Shown: one piece after another, positions 36,439 through 46,179 of the stretch
Layout of the letters: each line of letters opens with the position of its first letter
Numbering within the stretch: position 1 is the first letter of the stretch
Source: Psychromonas sp. 14N.309.X.WAT.B.A12
GTDB lineage: Bacteria > Pseudomonadota > Gammaproteobacteria > Enterobacterales > Psychromonadaceae
DNA: 64,000 bases
Direction of reading: 5' to 3'
Assembly (NCBI RefSeq): GCF_030397575.1
Contig: NZ_JAPNXS010000011.1
Coordinates: forward strand, 50,073-114,072
The notes under the pieces: generated by a model
Databases searched by the model: none
What the model saw: the letters and a program-made list of their open reading frames with translations, nothing else
What the model was told of the DNA's origin: nothing
Program-made: the position numbers and the translations under genes

Positions 36439-37344
36439 TTAGAAGGTGTCAGACTGTTTAACTTCTAATGCATCTAACTCGTCAAAGTACTCACTGAGGT
36501 CTTCAGCTTCACCGTAACGAGGGTAAGCATGCATTTTCAAGTAGGGGCGTGAGTTTACTTCCAAGAAGATACATTTTTGTTCACGATAATCAAACTCAAT
36601 CCCTTTTTCTAAGATCACATCAATACCTAAAATATTGGCATCAAACAAATTTAAAACATTTTTAAACAAAGTTTGATTTGCTTCTGGTAATAACTGCTTA
36701 TCAATTACTTCTACCACGCCACCAGGCGCTAAAGAGATACGATAAAACAGCGTTGCTCGTTGTTCTGCTGGTAAAACAGAGTCAAAGTCTAACCCTTGCT
36801 TTGCTAAAAATGCACGTGATTGAGCCGTTTCTTTCAACGCTGAAATAACAGGGTACAGCTTCATTTTTTCGCGGATTGCATTTTCTTTACGCATTAACTC
36901 ACGAATTGTAGCGACACCATCGCCTTTTACTGAAGGAGCATAACGTTGTAATACAGAAACAATTTTGCCATTAGCAACTACAACTCGATAGTTTTTACCT
37001 TCTAAAAACTGCTCAACAACCGTAAATGGCCACCATAGTTTCGCTAAGAAGATAGCTTTCCATAATTCTTTATAGTCTCGAATAGGGAAATGACTGCCGC
37101 GTGAAAAACCACTTACGTTAGGTTTAATCACTAAGGGAAAGCCATGTTGCTTAGCAAAACGAATTGCCGCAAATGGATTAAAAAAGATCAATCCTTGTGC
37201 ATGTGGAATATTACCTTGCTTAAATCTATCTCTAGCTTGCTCTTTACTTCTGCAACTACGACGTACTTCTAAGCTATTGTAGTTGCTACAACCGCCCATG
37301 AATTTTTTACTGATCCAAGCATAAATTATTTTTTTTATATTCAT
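36439..37344 (-). CDS. ATP-grasp ligase, cyanophycin synthetase/GshAB-like
   Basis: A 301-aa ATP-grasp protein. The ATP-binding lysine region is PLVIKPNVSGFSRGSHF (about residues 75-91); the segment GDGVATIREL (about 144-153) is typical of the cyanophycin synthetase and bifunctional glutathione synthase group, and the Mg-binding C-terminal FLEVNSRPYLKMH is present (about 267-279). Such enzymes join a carboxylate to an amine through an acyl-phosphate. There is no muramyl-ligase half, so it is a stand-alone ligase. Its ATG overlaps by one base the stop of the other ATP-grasp gene (TAATG). Confidence 0.82.
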   Translation of the reverse strand: MNIKKIIYAWISKKFMGGCSNYNSLEVRRSCRSKEQARDRFKQGNIPHAQGLIFFNPFAAIRFAKQHGFPLVIKPNVSGFSRGSHFPIRDYKELWKAIFLAKLWWPFTVVEQFLEGKNYRVVVANGKIVSVLQRYAPSVKGDGVATIRELMRKENAIREKMKLYPVISALKETAQSRAFLAKQGLDFDSVLPAEQRATLFYRISLAPGGVVEVIDKQLLPEANQTLFKNVLNLFDANILGIDVILEKGIEFDYREQKCIFLEVNSRPYLKMHAYPRYGEAEDLSEYFDELDALEVKQSDTF

Positions 37345-38192
37345 TAGGAAAGCTCATTTTTTAATTTCGATTTTAATAATCGAGCAGATTGTAGTTTTTG
37401 AAAGAAAATTGACTTCACCGGTTGCGAAGCGGGAATATCTTTAGTTACTAAAGCTAATTGTTTCATACTCGCAAAGATAAACTTTAATTTAGACGTTAAA
37501 GTCATCTCTTGAATCAATAAAATTAATGGCATAGGCACATACACATTAATTTCAACGATAGAAAACTGCTCATTGAGCAAAGCTTCTAAAGAGTCTGCAC
37601 GCGCACAGAAGCGGGCAATACGAAACGATCCAATTTGAGAGAATAACATTTCTATTTTTTGTATTTGTTGTGTATTTAGTTCAGGCATACAAGATTTATA
37701 ATAAGTATCTTTATTATAAATACCGTTTACTGGCATCTCATCATCACTGTGATTACAGGTTTCTGTCACCGATATAATAGCCGATGACTGATCTGAGGTT
37801 GCGCCCGGAATAAAGAATATTTCAAACTCTCTTTTTCCCTTTGCAGCGGCTTGAATCAAATAACGAGGACCATGAACGGGACGATTAGCTCGATGCTGCT
37901 GTAACGCTTCAGGCGAGTCTATACGACATACACCTTGCGAGTTTTGTCCCCACTCAGGCTTCAAAAAAACTGGATAGGTATCCGGATTTTTCGCTGTTTG
38001 ATCATCACCTTTATCTACAAACTGTAATAAACGCCATTGCTCAGGTATCAACAAATCCATATCTAACTTAGAAAATATATGTAAATCTTGATTAAAATAA
38101 TTAGCGTTTAGTTGGAAGTACTTCCATGGTGCTACCAAAAATCGGCAACACCAGAGAATATAAGAAAGTACTAACGAAATACGAATTAACAA
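37344..38192 (-). CDS. ATP-grasp domain protein, membrane-associated
   Basis: A 282-aa protein with a hydrophobic N-terminal segment (residues 1-22, IRISLVLSYILWCCRFLV) and a divergent ATP-grasp core: FLKPEWGQNSQGV (about 76-88) as the ATP-binding lysine region and IVEINVYVPMPL (about 213-224) as the metal-binding strand. It is unlike its neighbour in sequence, so the two are distinct ligases acting in one pathway or as a pair. The amide or peptide product is not known. Confidence 0.75.
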   Translation of the reverse strand: MLIRISLVLSYILWCCRFLVAPWKYFQLNANYFNQDLHIFSKLDMDLLIPEQWRLLQFVDKGDDQTAKNPDTYPVFLKPEWGQNSQGVCRIDSPEALQQHRANRPVHGPRYLIQAAAKGKREFEIFFIPGATSDQSSAIISVTETCNHSDDEMPVNGIYNKDTYYKSCMPELNTQQIQKIEMLFSQIGSFRIARFCARADSLEALLNEQFSIVEINVYVPMPLILLIQEMTLTSKLKFIFASMKQLALVTKDIPASQPVKSIFFQKLQSARLLKSKLKNELS

Positions 38193-38201
38193 AAACGTTC
38201 C

Positions 38202-38702
38202 TTACTGGCTTACTTTACTTTTATAGTCACGATAATTAGCAACAAATAAGATTAAACCTAAAATGAGAATAGACACCGCAGCATAAAACAGACTTCCGCC
38301 ATCACTTTTACCTTCATGTATCACTTCGATACCTAATGGCGTGAATAAATGGAAGAATGTAGCCCCAGCCATTACACCAGAAGCCATTAACCCACCAATG
38401 GCGTGTATCAACGAACGACTTGGCGCACACGATAATACACCGACTTTTTTAAGTATCCAAAATACAATAGGTGATAATAACACCAGCGATGTAATTAACT
38501 CTACGCTACCAACAGCATATGAACCGTAGTTAGCAAATAGGGAACCAATAGTGTCGCCTAAAAAACCTTGCATCCACGCGCCGATCGTACCGAAAATATG
38601 CTGTGTATCTGGGTGTAACGTAAACTTGTAAGGTAGCGATAGTAAAAATACCTTAGCGATCCACACTACAACTGCCCAACTAAAAATAGGTAATATTTTC
38701 AT
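38202..38702 (-). CDS. Small four-helix membrane protein (DoxX-like)
   Basis: A 166-aa integral membrane protein with four predicted helices (about 5-25, 60-85, 100-120, 135-158), resembling the DoxX/YkgB type. GGAA lies before the ATG. It sits 9 bp before the ATP-grasp genes and 1 bp after the YHS gene, so all five genes form one unit. Role not known; perhaps a membrane subunit or redox-related protein. Confidence 0.65.
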   Translation of the reverse strand: MKILPIFSWAVVVWIAKVFLLSLPYKFTLHPDTQHIFGTIGAWMQGFLGDTIGSLFANYGSYAVGSVELITSLVLLSPIVFWILKKVGVLSCAPSRSLIHAIGGLMASGVMAGATFFHLFTPLGIEVIHEGKSDGGSLFYAAVSILILGLILFVANYRDYKSKVSQ

Positions 38703-38703
38703 G

Positions 38704-39159
38704 TTATTCCTTGTTTAATTTATTCCAATTAAGATCAGCTTGCTCAATAAACTTATCTTTATCATTAACCCATGTTGCTTGAACAGATTCATCATAGTTC
38801 AAGTAAAGTTTGCCTTTATAAACACTCCAGAAAGCAGGCTTTCCAGGTGCTGTATTATCACTTGCCATTGCCCATGCACAGTAGCCGCCGTATTGAGGAG
38901 CATATTTCTCAGGATCACCTTTAAATAACGCTAAGTTATCTGCGCTTGAGAAGTACCAATCAGCACCTTGGTATTCTAAGGTATATTTACTGTCGCCTTC
39001 GACTGGTTTGTTTTCAGTGAAGTAAGCAACCACATCGTAACCACCAGCCGCTTTATTACTGAAATAGCTAGTGTAAATTGCGTCAGCTGCATTTGCACTT
39101 TGTAATAATGCAAATCCCATTAATAACGTCATTTGTAACATTGAAAATAGCTTTTTCAT
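38704..39159 (-). CDS. Periplasmic YHS-domain protein
   Basis: A 151-aa protein with a Sec signal peptide (residues 1-24, cleaved after ANA) and a YHS domain (GGYDVVAYF, then YQGADWYFSSADNLALFK, then YGGYCAWAMA). YHS domains are small metal- or haem-associated modules, and similar secreted YHS proteins are common in marine bacteria. First gene of the ATP-grasp cluster, transcribed leftwards. Confidence 0.8.
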   Translation of the reverse strand: MKKLFSMLQMTLLMGFALLQSANAADAIYTSYFSNKAAGGYDVVAYFTENKPVEGDSKYTLEYQGADWYFSSADNLALFKGDPEKYAPQYGGYCAWAMASDNTAPGKPAFWSVYKGKLYLNYDESVQATWVNDKDKFIEQADLNWNKLNKE

Positions 39160-39355
39160 ATTCGCCCTGCCCTTATATAAATAAATGTAAACAACTAGAC
39201 CTTAGTGGTGCTATTTTTATTGCTTTTATTTATTAATATTTTAATAAAATCGCTATATTTCCAATATTGACCACCTAAAATAATACCCATTAAGAGCTAT
39301 AAACTTCTGATAAGTAAAGACTAAAAATACAAATAGTCAAACGCCAGAAACAAAA

Positions 39356-39385
39356 AAGCCTCATTTAATTACTTAAATGAGGCTT
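39356..39385 (-). terminator. Terminator of putP
   Basis: Perfect 13-bp arms AAGCCTCATTTAA/TTAAATGAGGCTT with a 4-nt loop, 22 bp after the putP stop, with a T-run in the minus direction. Confidence 0.88.
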
Positions 39386-39406
39386 AAATGAGAGATAAAA
39401 GTTCAG

Positions 39407-40900
39407 TTATAAAACAGAGAGTTTATCTTTCATCTCTTGATGTTTGGCTAACATAGTTTCACTTGGTTCATTGCTTAATAAGCTAGTAACAACAATCGCT
39501 ACGGTTGCAAATACGATACCAGGGACAATTTCATATACGTCAAACCACCCGCCAGTTAACTGTTTCCATACCACTATTGTCACACCACCCACTAGGATAC
39601 CTGCTAGTGCGCCAGCTCGGTTCATACGAGACCAAAATAGACTCAAAACAATAACTGGACCAAATGCAGCGCCAAACCCAGCCCATGCGTATGATACTAA
39701 GCCTAATACTGAGCTATCCGGGCTGAAGGCTAAGAATAAAGCGATTAATGACAAAGCAACAACACCTAAACGACCCGCAAGCACCACTTTTTCTGAACTA
39801 GCTTCTGGATTGATATGTTGCTTATAAAAATCTTCTGCTAATGCTGAAGAAGAAACTAACAACTGTGAATCAGCAGTACTCATAATCGCCGCTAAAATAG
39901 CCGCTAATAAAATACCTGCAACCACTGGGTGGAATACACTATTAACCAATAACATAAAGATAGTTTCACTGTCTTCTAACACTCCGCCTAAGTTGTTATC
40001 GACAAAGCCAATGCCGACTAAACCAACTAAAATAGCGCCTGCAATAGATAAAGCGGTCCAAACCACTGAAATACGACGAGCTGTCGTTAGGTCTTTATTG
40101 CTACTTGCAGCTTGGAAACGCGCTAAAATATGCGGTTGGCCAAAGTAACCTAATCCCCATGCCGCTAAAGAGATAATCCCAATGGCAGTCATCGGTGTAC
40201 CATCAGTATTACTGAAAGCAGATAACAGCTCTGGATTTTTTAATGCTAAAGAAGATGTTAAATCGCCTAATGAACCATCCATAGCAATTAATGGCACAGC
40301 AATCAGTGCAGCAGACATCAACAAACCTTGTACTAAGTCCGTCCAAGATACCGCTAAGAATCCACCAAATAAAGTGTATGAAACTACACAGACAGTACCG
40401 ATGATCACGGCAATCTTATAATCAAGGTCAAATACTGTTTGGAATAATTTACCGCCAGCCACTAAACCAGCACTGGTATAAAAAAGGAAGAATAGTAAAA
40501 TGAAGAAAGCAGAAATAGTTTGTAGTAACTTGCTTTTATCTTCAAAACGACGTGCAAAATAGTCAGGTAATGTTAATGAATCATTAGTCACTATAGTGTA
40601 AGTACGTAAACGCTTTGAACATATAAGCCAATTTAACCAGCTACCAATAAGCAAACCACCAGCAAGCCAAAATGAACCGTAGCCTGCGACCAGTGCATAA
40701 CCTGGTAAACCTAATAATAACCAACCACTCATATCCGAAGCACCGGCAGAAATAGCTGTTGGCCATGGACCTAATTGACGTCCTCCTAAAAAGTAATCAG
40801 ATGAATTGACGGTTTTGCGATAAGCCCAGTATCCAATACCCATCATCATCGCTAAATAAAAAAGAAAAGTTGCGATCACTGCAACATTTTGATCCAACAT
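39407..40900 (-). CDS. putP: Sodium/proline symporter
   Basis: A 497-aa, 13-helix sodium:solute symporter. The length and sequence match PutP: GGRQLGPWPTAISAGASDMSG near the N-terminus (residues 38-60), the SWTDLVQG segment, and the FWSRMNRAGALAG loop. It imports proline with Na+, as a nutrient or osmoprotectant in seawater. AGGAGGG precedes the ATG. No putA gene lies next to it. Monocistronic with its own terminator. Confidence 0.93.
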   Translation of the reverse strand: MLDQNVAVIATFLFYLAMMMGIGYWAYRKTVNSSDYFLGGRQLGPWPTAISAGASDMSGWLLLGLPGYALVAGYGSFWLAGGLLIGSWLNWLICSKRLRTYTIVTNDSLTLPDYFARRFEDKSKLLQTISAFFILLFFLFYTSAGLVAGGKLFQTVFDLDYKIAVIIGTVCVVSYTLFGGFLAVSWTDLVQGLLMSAALIAVPLIAMDGSLGDLTSSLALKNPELLSAFSNTDGTPMTAIGIISLAAWGLGYFGQPHILARFQAASSNKDLTTARRISVVWTALSIAGAILVGLVGIGFVDNNLGGVLEDSETIFMLLVNSVFHPVVAGILLAAILAAIMSTADSQLLVSSSALAEDFYKQHINPEASSEKVVLAGRLGVVALSLIALFLAFSPDSSVLGLVSYAWAGFGAAFGPVIVLSLFWSRMNRAGALAGILVGGVTIVVWKQLTGGWFDVYEIVPGIVFATVAIVVTSLLSNEPSETMLAKHQEMKDKLSVL

Positions 40901-41145
40901 AAGAAATAACCCTCCTAAACACTACCCTGTGATAAATTAGTATTAACGAGAACAACAATCATTCCTTAATTAGAGTTCTTAACAATACCCTAACAAAATA
41001 GTCATTAAATAGTCTGATTTATGGTTTTTTCGCTTATTATTAAAACAATTTGATTGATTTCAAGCCAATTAATGAGATCTAAGTCACACTTAGGAGAAGT
41101 GGCTTTTAAAGAAAACTGGATGAAATATAAGCACATTTCATCTAT

Positions 41146-42141
41146 CTAAAATTGGTAAGCCATTCCTGTTGAGACAATAAAGCGATTACTATCATAAAAC
41201 TCAATATTGGCATCTTCTCTGCTATATCCGAGCATCATAGTCCAATCCCAGCCCTTCCAATTAAAGGGACGTTGATAGCTATATAAAGAAAAAATACTGA
41301 AAGTATTAACCTGTTGTGTTGTATCAAAAATAGGATTTTCTTGTTGATGGAAACGCTTACCTGCGCTTAAGGTAGTAATTAATGTGTGTCTATCACTAAA
41401 TAACATCAGCGCCACTTGAGCAACATATTGATCAAAGCTATTTGCATCACCTTCTGCATTACGATGAGTGTATTGCAAAGTTGGTTTCAGCAATAATCCA
41501 CGATCAATAGGAAACAAAGTTTCTACTTCGAATTTTTGATATAAACTATCGCGTTGTAATGCCGCTATTTCCTGTGCATCCATTAACTGACTTTGTCCAC
41601 TCTGTTCATCATCAATGCTACTGCTGGCCACCGCATATTTAAGTGTAAATGGAGAACCAAAGATTCGTTCCACTGCAACCCTTGCCCCACCAACACTAAT
41701 ATCCGTGGTATCGCGGTCACTATTTTCAACAAATGGATCTGACCATGTTTCATTTAAAAAGGACAATTTAGGAAAGAATGCAAAAGTGAACTTAGTATCA
41801 TCAGAAAACTGATGTAGTACCCCGAGCTCATATTGAAATTTTGCTGTGGAGACTTGATCTCGACTATTGCCTAAAAAAAACTGGGTATGACGGCTATTTA
41901 AAGTGTACTGTATTCGACCTAATGGATAAGTCAGACTCGATCCTGAGAATTGACCACTATTACTTAAATTGTCAGTGACTTGGTTATCATCGTCAGTATC
42001 AAATTGTGATGTACCACCGCTGTATCCTACATTTACACTCAATGTAACATCCCAACCAGCTTCCTTACTTAGCGGCTCAGCAATCACAGCATGATTAGCC
42101 AATAAAACCGGTATAGATAACCACTTGATAATTTGCAACAT
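41146..42141 (-). CDS. DUF2860 family outer-membrane protein
   Basis: A 331-aa protein with a signal peptide (about 1-21, cleaved after VIA) and alternating beta-strand character, ending in FIVSTGMAYQF with a C-terminal Phe as in outer-membrane barrels. The GWDVTLSVNVGYSGGTSQF opening is typical of DUF2860. AAGGAG lies before the ATG at 42141, not before the earlier ATG at 42162, so the shorter start is preferred. Function unknown; a porin-like or solute-binding barrel is likely. Confidence 0.8.
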   Translation of the reverse strand: MLQIIKWLSIPVLLANHAVIAEPLSKEAGWDVTLSVNVGYSGGTSQFDTDDDNQVTDNLSNSGQFSGSSLTYPLGRIQYTLNSRHTQFFLGNSRDQVSTAKFQYELGVLHQFSDDTKFTFAFFPKLSFLNETWSDPFVENSDRDTTDISVGGARVAVERIFGSPFTLKYAVASSSIDDEQSGQSQLMDAQEIAALQRDSLYQKFEVETLFPIDRGLLLKPTLQYTHRNAEGDANSFDQYVAQVALMLFSDRHTLITTLSAGKRFHQQENPIFDTTQQVNTFSIFSLYSYQRPFNWKGWDWTMMLGYSREDANIEFYDSNRFIVSTGMAYQF

Positions 42142-42171
42142 ACTCACTCCTTTGATACACATTACCCCATA

Positions 42172-42387
42172 CTACTTAATTAATGGGACAAGCATTTTTT
42201 CTAAACCATTCAATTTTATTTCATAAATTAGTGCAAGTTGCTCACCTAACTTACCTTCAGGGAAACCTTTGCTATTAAACCAGACTAAGTAAGGCTCAGG
42301 TAAATGGATTAATTTACTTCCCGCGTACTTACCAAATGGCATAATTTGATTAATTGCATCACTTAATGCCTGTGGGTTATCTAACAT
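42172..42387 (-). CDS. DUF3820 family protein
   Basis: A 71-aa protein with the DUF3820 core MPFGKYAGSKLIHLPEPYLV and GFPEGKLGEQLALIYEI. Members are small cytoplasmic proteins of unknown function (one Pseudomonas protein is linked to quorum-sensing-regulated virulence). The frame overlaps the stop of the MocR-type gene (ATGA at 42393), but AAAGGA is placed better for the ATG at 42387. Probably co-transcribed with the regulator. Confidence 0.8.
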   Translation of the reverse strand: MLDNPQALSDAINQIMPFGKYAGSKLIHLPEPYLVWFNSKGFPEGKLGEQLALIYEIKLNGLEKMLVPLIK

Positions 42388-42389
42388 AT

Positions 42390-43790
42390 TCATTCCTTTA
42401 AGCAGATTTTAATCAATTTCATTAAACAGGATAACTGCAAAGCTACCTGCGTAGCTGTCATATTAAAACCGATATTTAACCGAAAGCAATGTGAATACAA
42501 CCCTAGCGTACTAAACTCATCACCAATGCGAATATCGATTTTATTTTGTCTCGCTAATGGTTTTAATTGGTTAGTATTAAGCTTAGCAACCTCAATCCAT
42601 AATACAAAACCGCCTGCAGGGTGACTTATTTTACTACCTTCGGGTAAATTTCCCTGTAGATAAGTCATATACAACAAAGTTTGTTGCTGTAAATGTAAAC
42701 GCACCTTTTTGAGGTGGTTGATATAATCACCACGGGCTATGAAATCAGAAATAGCAAGTTGTAAAGGCGATGTAACCCCCTGATTCGCAAATAAACGTTG
42801 TCGTAAATAAGCATCTAAATACCGTCCAGGTAAACACCAGCCTAGTCGATAACCTGCGGCAATGGTTTTAGATATCGAACCGCACCACAGTACATAGCCT
42901 TCCCTATCCCAATGTTTTGCAGGTAAAGGGATGACTTGTTGAAAACCCAACTCAAGATAGACATCATCCTCGATAATCGGCACTTTATAACGCGTCGCTA
43001 ATTCAACTAATTTTTGTTTTTGCAGAGCATTCATAGATGTGCCTTGCGGGTTCATATGAGAAGTACAAAATAAACCAGCTTTTATAGTACCTAATTGCAT
43101 CTGTTTTTGCAGTTGCTCAAGATCTATCCCTTCTTTAACAGATGGAATTTCAACAACTCGTCGCCCCATTACACCTAATAGTTCCAATAAACCAGAAAAA
43201 CAGGGAGAACTAATGGCAATGGCATCACCAATACCCGTGGTGATTTCAATAGCAGTGCGTATCGCATCTAAGCAACCATGGGTCACAACACAATCTTTTG
43301 CTGAAAAATGAAAGTCGACACTCTTGAAATGCATGCTTAGGTTTTCTCTAAAACTTATCTCTCCTTGGGGATGAGGGTAATGACTTAACAAATCCCCCTG
43401 TAGCTTCATCGCTCTTTTGAAGCTTTGCTGTAATTTAATCACAGGCATTAAGCTAGGGTCATAACGAGCAATCCCTAATGGACATGGATCTACAAATGGA
43501 TTATTTAGCTTTGGTAATGATGGTTGAGTTGTTGCACTTTGAAAGGAGATTATCGTCGGAGCCTTTGGTTTCTTGTCTATCACTGATTGTTTAGCAACAT
43601 AATAACCTGATTGTGGTTTTGCTAATAACCAGCCTAGTGACTCTAAATGCTGATAACAATTTAATGCGGTTGTCATACTGACATTATGTAACAATTTAAA
43701 GTTACGTAAAGAAGGCATCTTAGTATTAACTGCCAATTGCCCAGATTCAATTTGTTGTATACATTGTGCTGCTAATTCTTTATACCTCAT
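42390..43790 (-). CDS. MocR-type regulator (GntR HTH fused to aminotransferase)
   Basis: A 466-aa fusion protein: an N-terminal winged-helix GntR domain (about 1-70; PSLRNFKLLHNVSMTTALNC) and a class I/II PLP aminotransferase-like domain (about 95-460) with the VIEDDVYLE motif and the Schiff-base lysine in GSISKTIAAGYRLGW. MocR regulators usually sense PLP, GABA or amino acids and control neighbouring genes. It is divergent from a DMT-family exporter gene 113 bp away, its probable target. Confidence 0.9.
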   Translation of the reverse strand: MRYKELAAQCIQQIESGQLAVNTKMPSLRNFKLLHNVSMTTALNCYQHLESLGWLLAKPQSGYYVAKQSVIDKKPKAPTIISFQSATTQPSLPKLNNPFVDPCPLGIARYDPSLMPVIKLQQSFKRAMKLQGDLLSHYPHPQGEISFRENLSMHFKSVDFHFSAKDCVVTHGCLDAIRTAIEITTGIGDAIAISSPCFSGLLELLGVMGRRVVEIPSVKEGIDLEQLQKQMQLGTIKAGLFCTSHMNPQGTSMNALQKQKLVELATRYKVPIIEDDVYLELGFQQVIPLPAKHWDREGYVLWCGSISKTIAAGYRLGWCLPGRYLDAYLRQRLFANQGVTSPLQLAISDFIARGDYINHLKKVRLHLQQQTLLYMTYLQGNLPEGSKISHPAGGFVLWIEVAKLNTNQLKPLARQNKIDIRIGDEFSTLGLYSHCFRLNIGFNMTATQVALQLSCLMKLIKICLKE

Positions 43791-43903
43791 ATTCGCTTCC
43801 TTAATAAATTGTACCGCTTTAATTTACAATTATTGTATCTGTTCTCTTTTTTAGTTTGTTTGATAATAGACACAAGAGCAAGTAAATCAATAGAGAGCAA
43901 ATA

Positions 43904-44776
43904 ATGAAAAGAAACGATTTAATATTAGGTGTATTAGTGATGGTAGTCTGGGGGCTAAACTTCTCTGTTATTAAACTAGGTGTTAACGAGATTGATCCCT
44001 TATTACTAACTGCATTACGCTTCAGCTTAGCGACTTTACCCGCTATCTTCTTTGTTAAAAAACCAAATGTGTCATGGTTATATTTAATCGTTTATGGATG
44101 GTTATTTGCTATTGGTATTTGGGGAATGGCAACCTGGTCAATTCAAGCAGGGTTAAGTGCGGGTATGGCATCGGTTTTATTACAAATGAACGTCGTATTT
44201 GGTTTATTCTTAGGCTATTTCCTATTAAAAGAGACACTCTCTATCAATAAAATAATAGGAAGTGCTCTGGCCATAATAGGTTTATTACTCTGCTTAACGG
44301 TTACCAATGGTTCGATTACTCAATCAGGATTAATATTGATCTTATGTGCCGCACTTGCTTGGAGTTTGGCGAGTATCACCGTAAAGAAAGCGGCACCCAA
44401 ACAGGTATTTGCTTTCAGTTTATGGGCCATGGCATGCGCACCTATTCCATTATTTTTAATGGTTTACTGGCAGTCAGGTAGTTTACCTTTCAACACCTTA
44501 TCAACTCAGCTTAATGGACGTGTTATTTTTTCGGTTTTATTTCAAGCCTATCCAGTCACCTTGTTAGGATACTGGATTTGGAATCGTTTATTGATCTCTT
44601 ACCCATTAACTATGGTGGCGCCTTTAACCCTATTGGTGCCTATCTTTGGTTTACTAGGAGGCGCACTGTTTTATCAAGAACAAATTAGTGCAGTCACACT
44701 CGTTGCCAGCCTTTGTGTCATTAGCGGTGTGTTTGTTGGATTTATCTCCTTTAAACCTTTTAAAAAATGGGTATAG
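43904..44776 (+). CDS. DMT family transporter (EamA)
   Basis: A 290-aa membrane protein with ten helices in two EamA halves (about 1-135 and 140-285), including LNFSVIKLGVNEIDPLLLTA at the N-terminus. EamA proteins of the RhaT/YdcZ type export amino acids or metabolites. It is divergent from the MocR-type regulator, and such pairs usually form a regulator/exporter module. The substrate is not predictable. Confidence 0.88.
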   Translation: MKRNDLILGVLVMVVWGLNFSVIKLGVNEIDPLLLTALRFSLATLPAIFFVKKPNVSWLYLIVYGWLFAIGIWGMATWSIQAGLSAGMASVLLQMNVVFGLFLGYFLLKETLSINKIIGSALAIIGLLLCLTVTNGSITQSGLILILCAALAWSLASITVKKAAPKQVFAFSLWAMACAPIPLFLMVYWQSGSLPFNTLSTQLNGRVIFSVLFQAYPVTLLGYWIWNRLLISYPLTMVAPLTLLVPIFGLLGGALFYQEQISAVTLVASLCVISGVFVGFISFKPFKKWV

Positions 44777-44852
44777 GATTTTTCACTACTTTATAGATTG
44801 TAAAAAGCAGGTACACTAGCCAACAATTATTGATTGATTGATTGAGTGTGTT

Positions 44853-45509
44853 ATGACTTACCAAGCTGCTATTTTTGATATGGATGGTTTGCTACTGGAT
44901 ACTGAACGTGTCTGTATGCAAGCGTTTGAACAAGCCTGTCAGCAACTATCTTTACCTTTTGTTAAAAGTGCTTACCTCAAAATTATAGGTCGCAATGCAA
45001 AAGGCATTGAAGAAGCGATAATGAATCATTACGCACAATATACCGAATATGCTCCATTGCGCAAAGCCTGGATGGATGGTTATTGGCCAATTGTTGAAAC
45101 ACAAGCGATTCCAGTAAAAGAGGGAGTTATTGCTTTACTAGAATGGTTTAAATCTCAGTCTATTCCAGTAGCAGTGGCAACCTCTACACATCAGAAACTC
45201 GCCGCAACAAAACTTCGATTAGCCGGTATTGAGCATTATTTTGAACATATTAGTAGTGGGTGTGAAGTCACCAATGGTAAACCACATCCTGAGATATTTC
45301 TGTTAGCTGCGCAGCGATTAAAAGTAGCGCCACAAGCTTGCTTAGCTTTTGAAGACTCAAGTAACGGGGTTATTTCTGCTTTAGCCGCAGAGATGAAAGT
45401 CTATCAGGTACCAGACTTAGTAGTACCTGATGCCGACATCATTGCATTGGGACATAATATCAAGACATCGCTTAATGATGTACTAGATGATCTCCAAAAA
45501 GTCAGTTAA
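44853..45509 (+). CDS. HAD-superfamily hydrolase (beta-phosphoglucomutase/phosphatase type)
   Basis: A 218-aa HAD hydrolase with motif I FDMDGLLLDTE (residues 8-18), motif II ATST, the conserved Lys/Gly of motif III (TNGKPHPE) and FEDSSNG as motif IV. A cap of the phosphoglucomutase type is inserted after motif I. The frame extends upstream to a TTG at 44838, but the ATG at 44853 gives the usual N-terminus just before the DxD motif. It probably acts on a sugar phosphate or phosphoglycolate-like substrate. Confidence 0.87.
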   Translation: MTYQAAIFDMDGLLLDTERVCMQAFEQACQQLSLPFVKSAYLKIIGRNAKGIEEAIMNHYAQYTEYAPLRKAWMDGYWPIVETQAIPVKEGVIALLEWFKSQSIPVAVATSTHQKLAATKLRLAGIEHYFEHISSGCEVTNGKPHPEIFLLAAQRLKVAPQACLAFEDSSNGVISALAAEMKVYQVPDLVVPDADIIALGHNIKTSLNDVLDDLQKVS

Positions 45510-45514
45510 AAGCA

Positions 45515-46039
45515 TTATGAAGCTGGCAGTTGATTAACGAAAATAAGCTGCTCAGTTTCGAAGCCGTATTCTTTAGCTGTCTTAATAAAGTCTTGTTTTA
45601 CCGCTTCACTTACCTCTGGTGTACGCGATAAAAGCCACAAATATTCATGGTTATAACTACTTATAAAAGCATATTGATAATCAACCTGATCCATTTTAAA
45701 TACAATATATGAGCCATAAAATGGTCCAAAAAAAGAGACCTTCAAATGTCCAATATTCTCATCGTTTACAAAATAGGCTTTACCAACCGCCTCTTTCCAT
45801 TGTTGATTATCAGTTGAATAACCTCTATTAACCACTTTTATACCACCATCATCACGCATTGAATAGGTGGCTGTAACTTGTTCTAATCCCTCTTCAAAAG
45901 AGTGATTTAAACGTGCGATTTCATACCATGTACCTAAGTATCGTTCACTATCAAAATTTTTAACGGCTTTCATGCCTTCGGGTATACCTGTGCAACTGGT
46001 TTGTAATAAAACGGCAACCATCAACAATAAAAATCTCAT
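45515..46039 (-). CDS. blc: Outer-membrane lipocalin Blc
   Basis: A 174-aa lipoprotein (lipobox LLQTSC, Cys16) with the lipocalin motif GTWYEIARL (about residues 36-44) and the C-terminal YLWLLSRTP strand region. Bacterial Blc-type lipocalins bind lipids or lysophospholipids at the outer membrane during stress. Convergent with the HAD gene (5 bp between stops). Confidence 0.9.
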   Translation of the reverse strand: MRFLLLMVAVLLQTSCTGIPEGMKAVKNFDSERYLGTWYEIARLNHSFEEGLEQVTATYSMRDDGGIKVVNRGYSTDNQQWKEAVGKAYFVNDENIGHLKVSFFGPFYGSYIVFKMDQVDYQYAFISSYNHEYLWLLSRTPEVSEAVKQDFIKTAKEYGFETEQLIFVNQLPAS

Positions 46040-46179
46040 TTATCTTCCCCTAATCGTCATGATGTAACTTAATACGTATGCTTAAATATATAAGACCACC
46101 ATTAACTATGGTTGATACTTATTTTTTGATGCTCATGTATTAACGGTTTCTGAATCAATTGCTTAAGTTGATAATAAAC

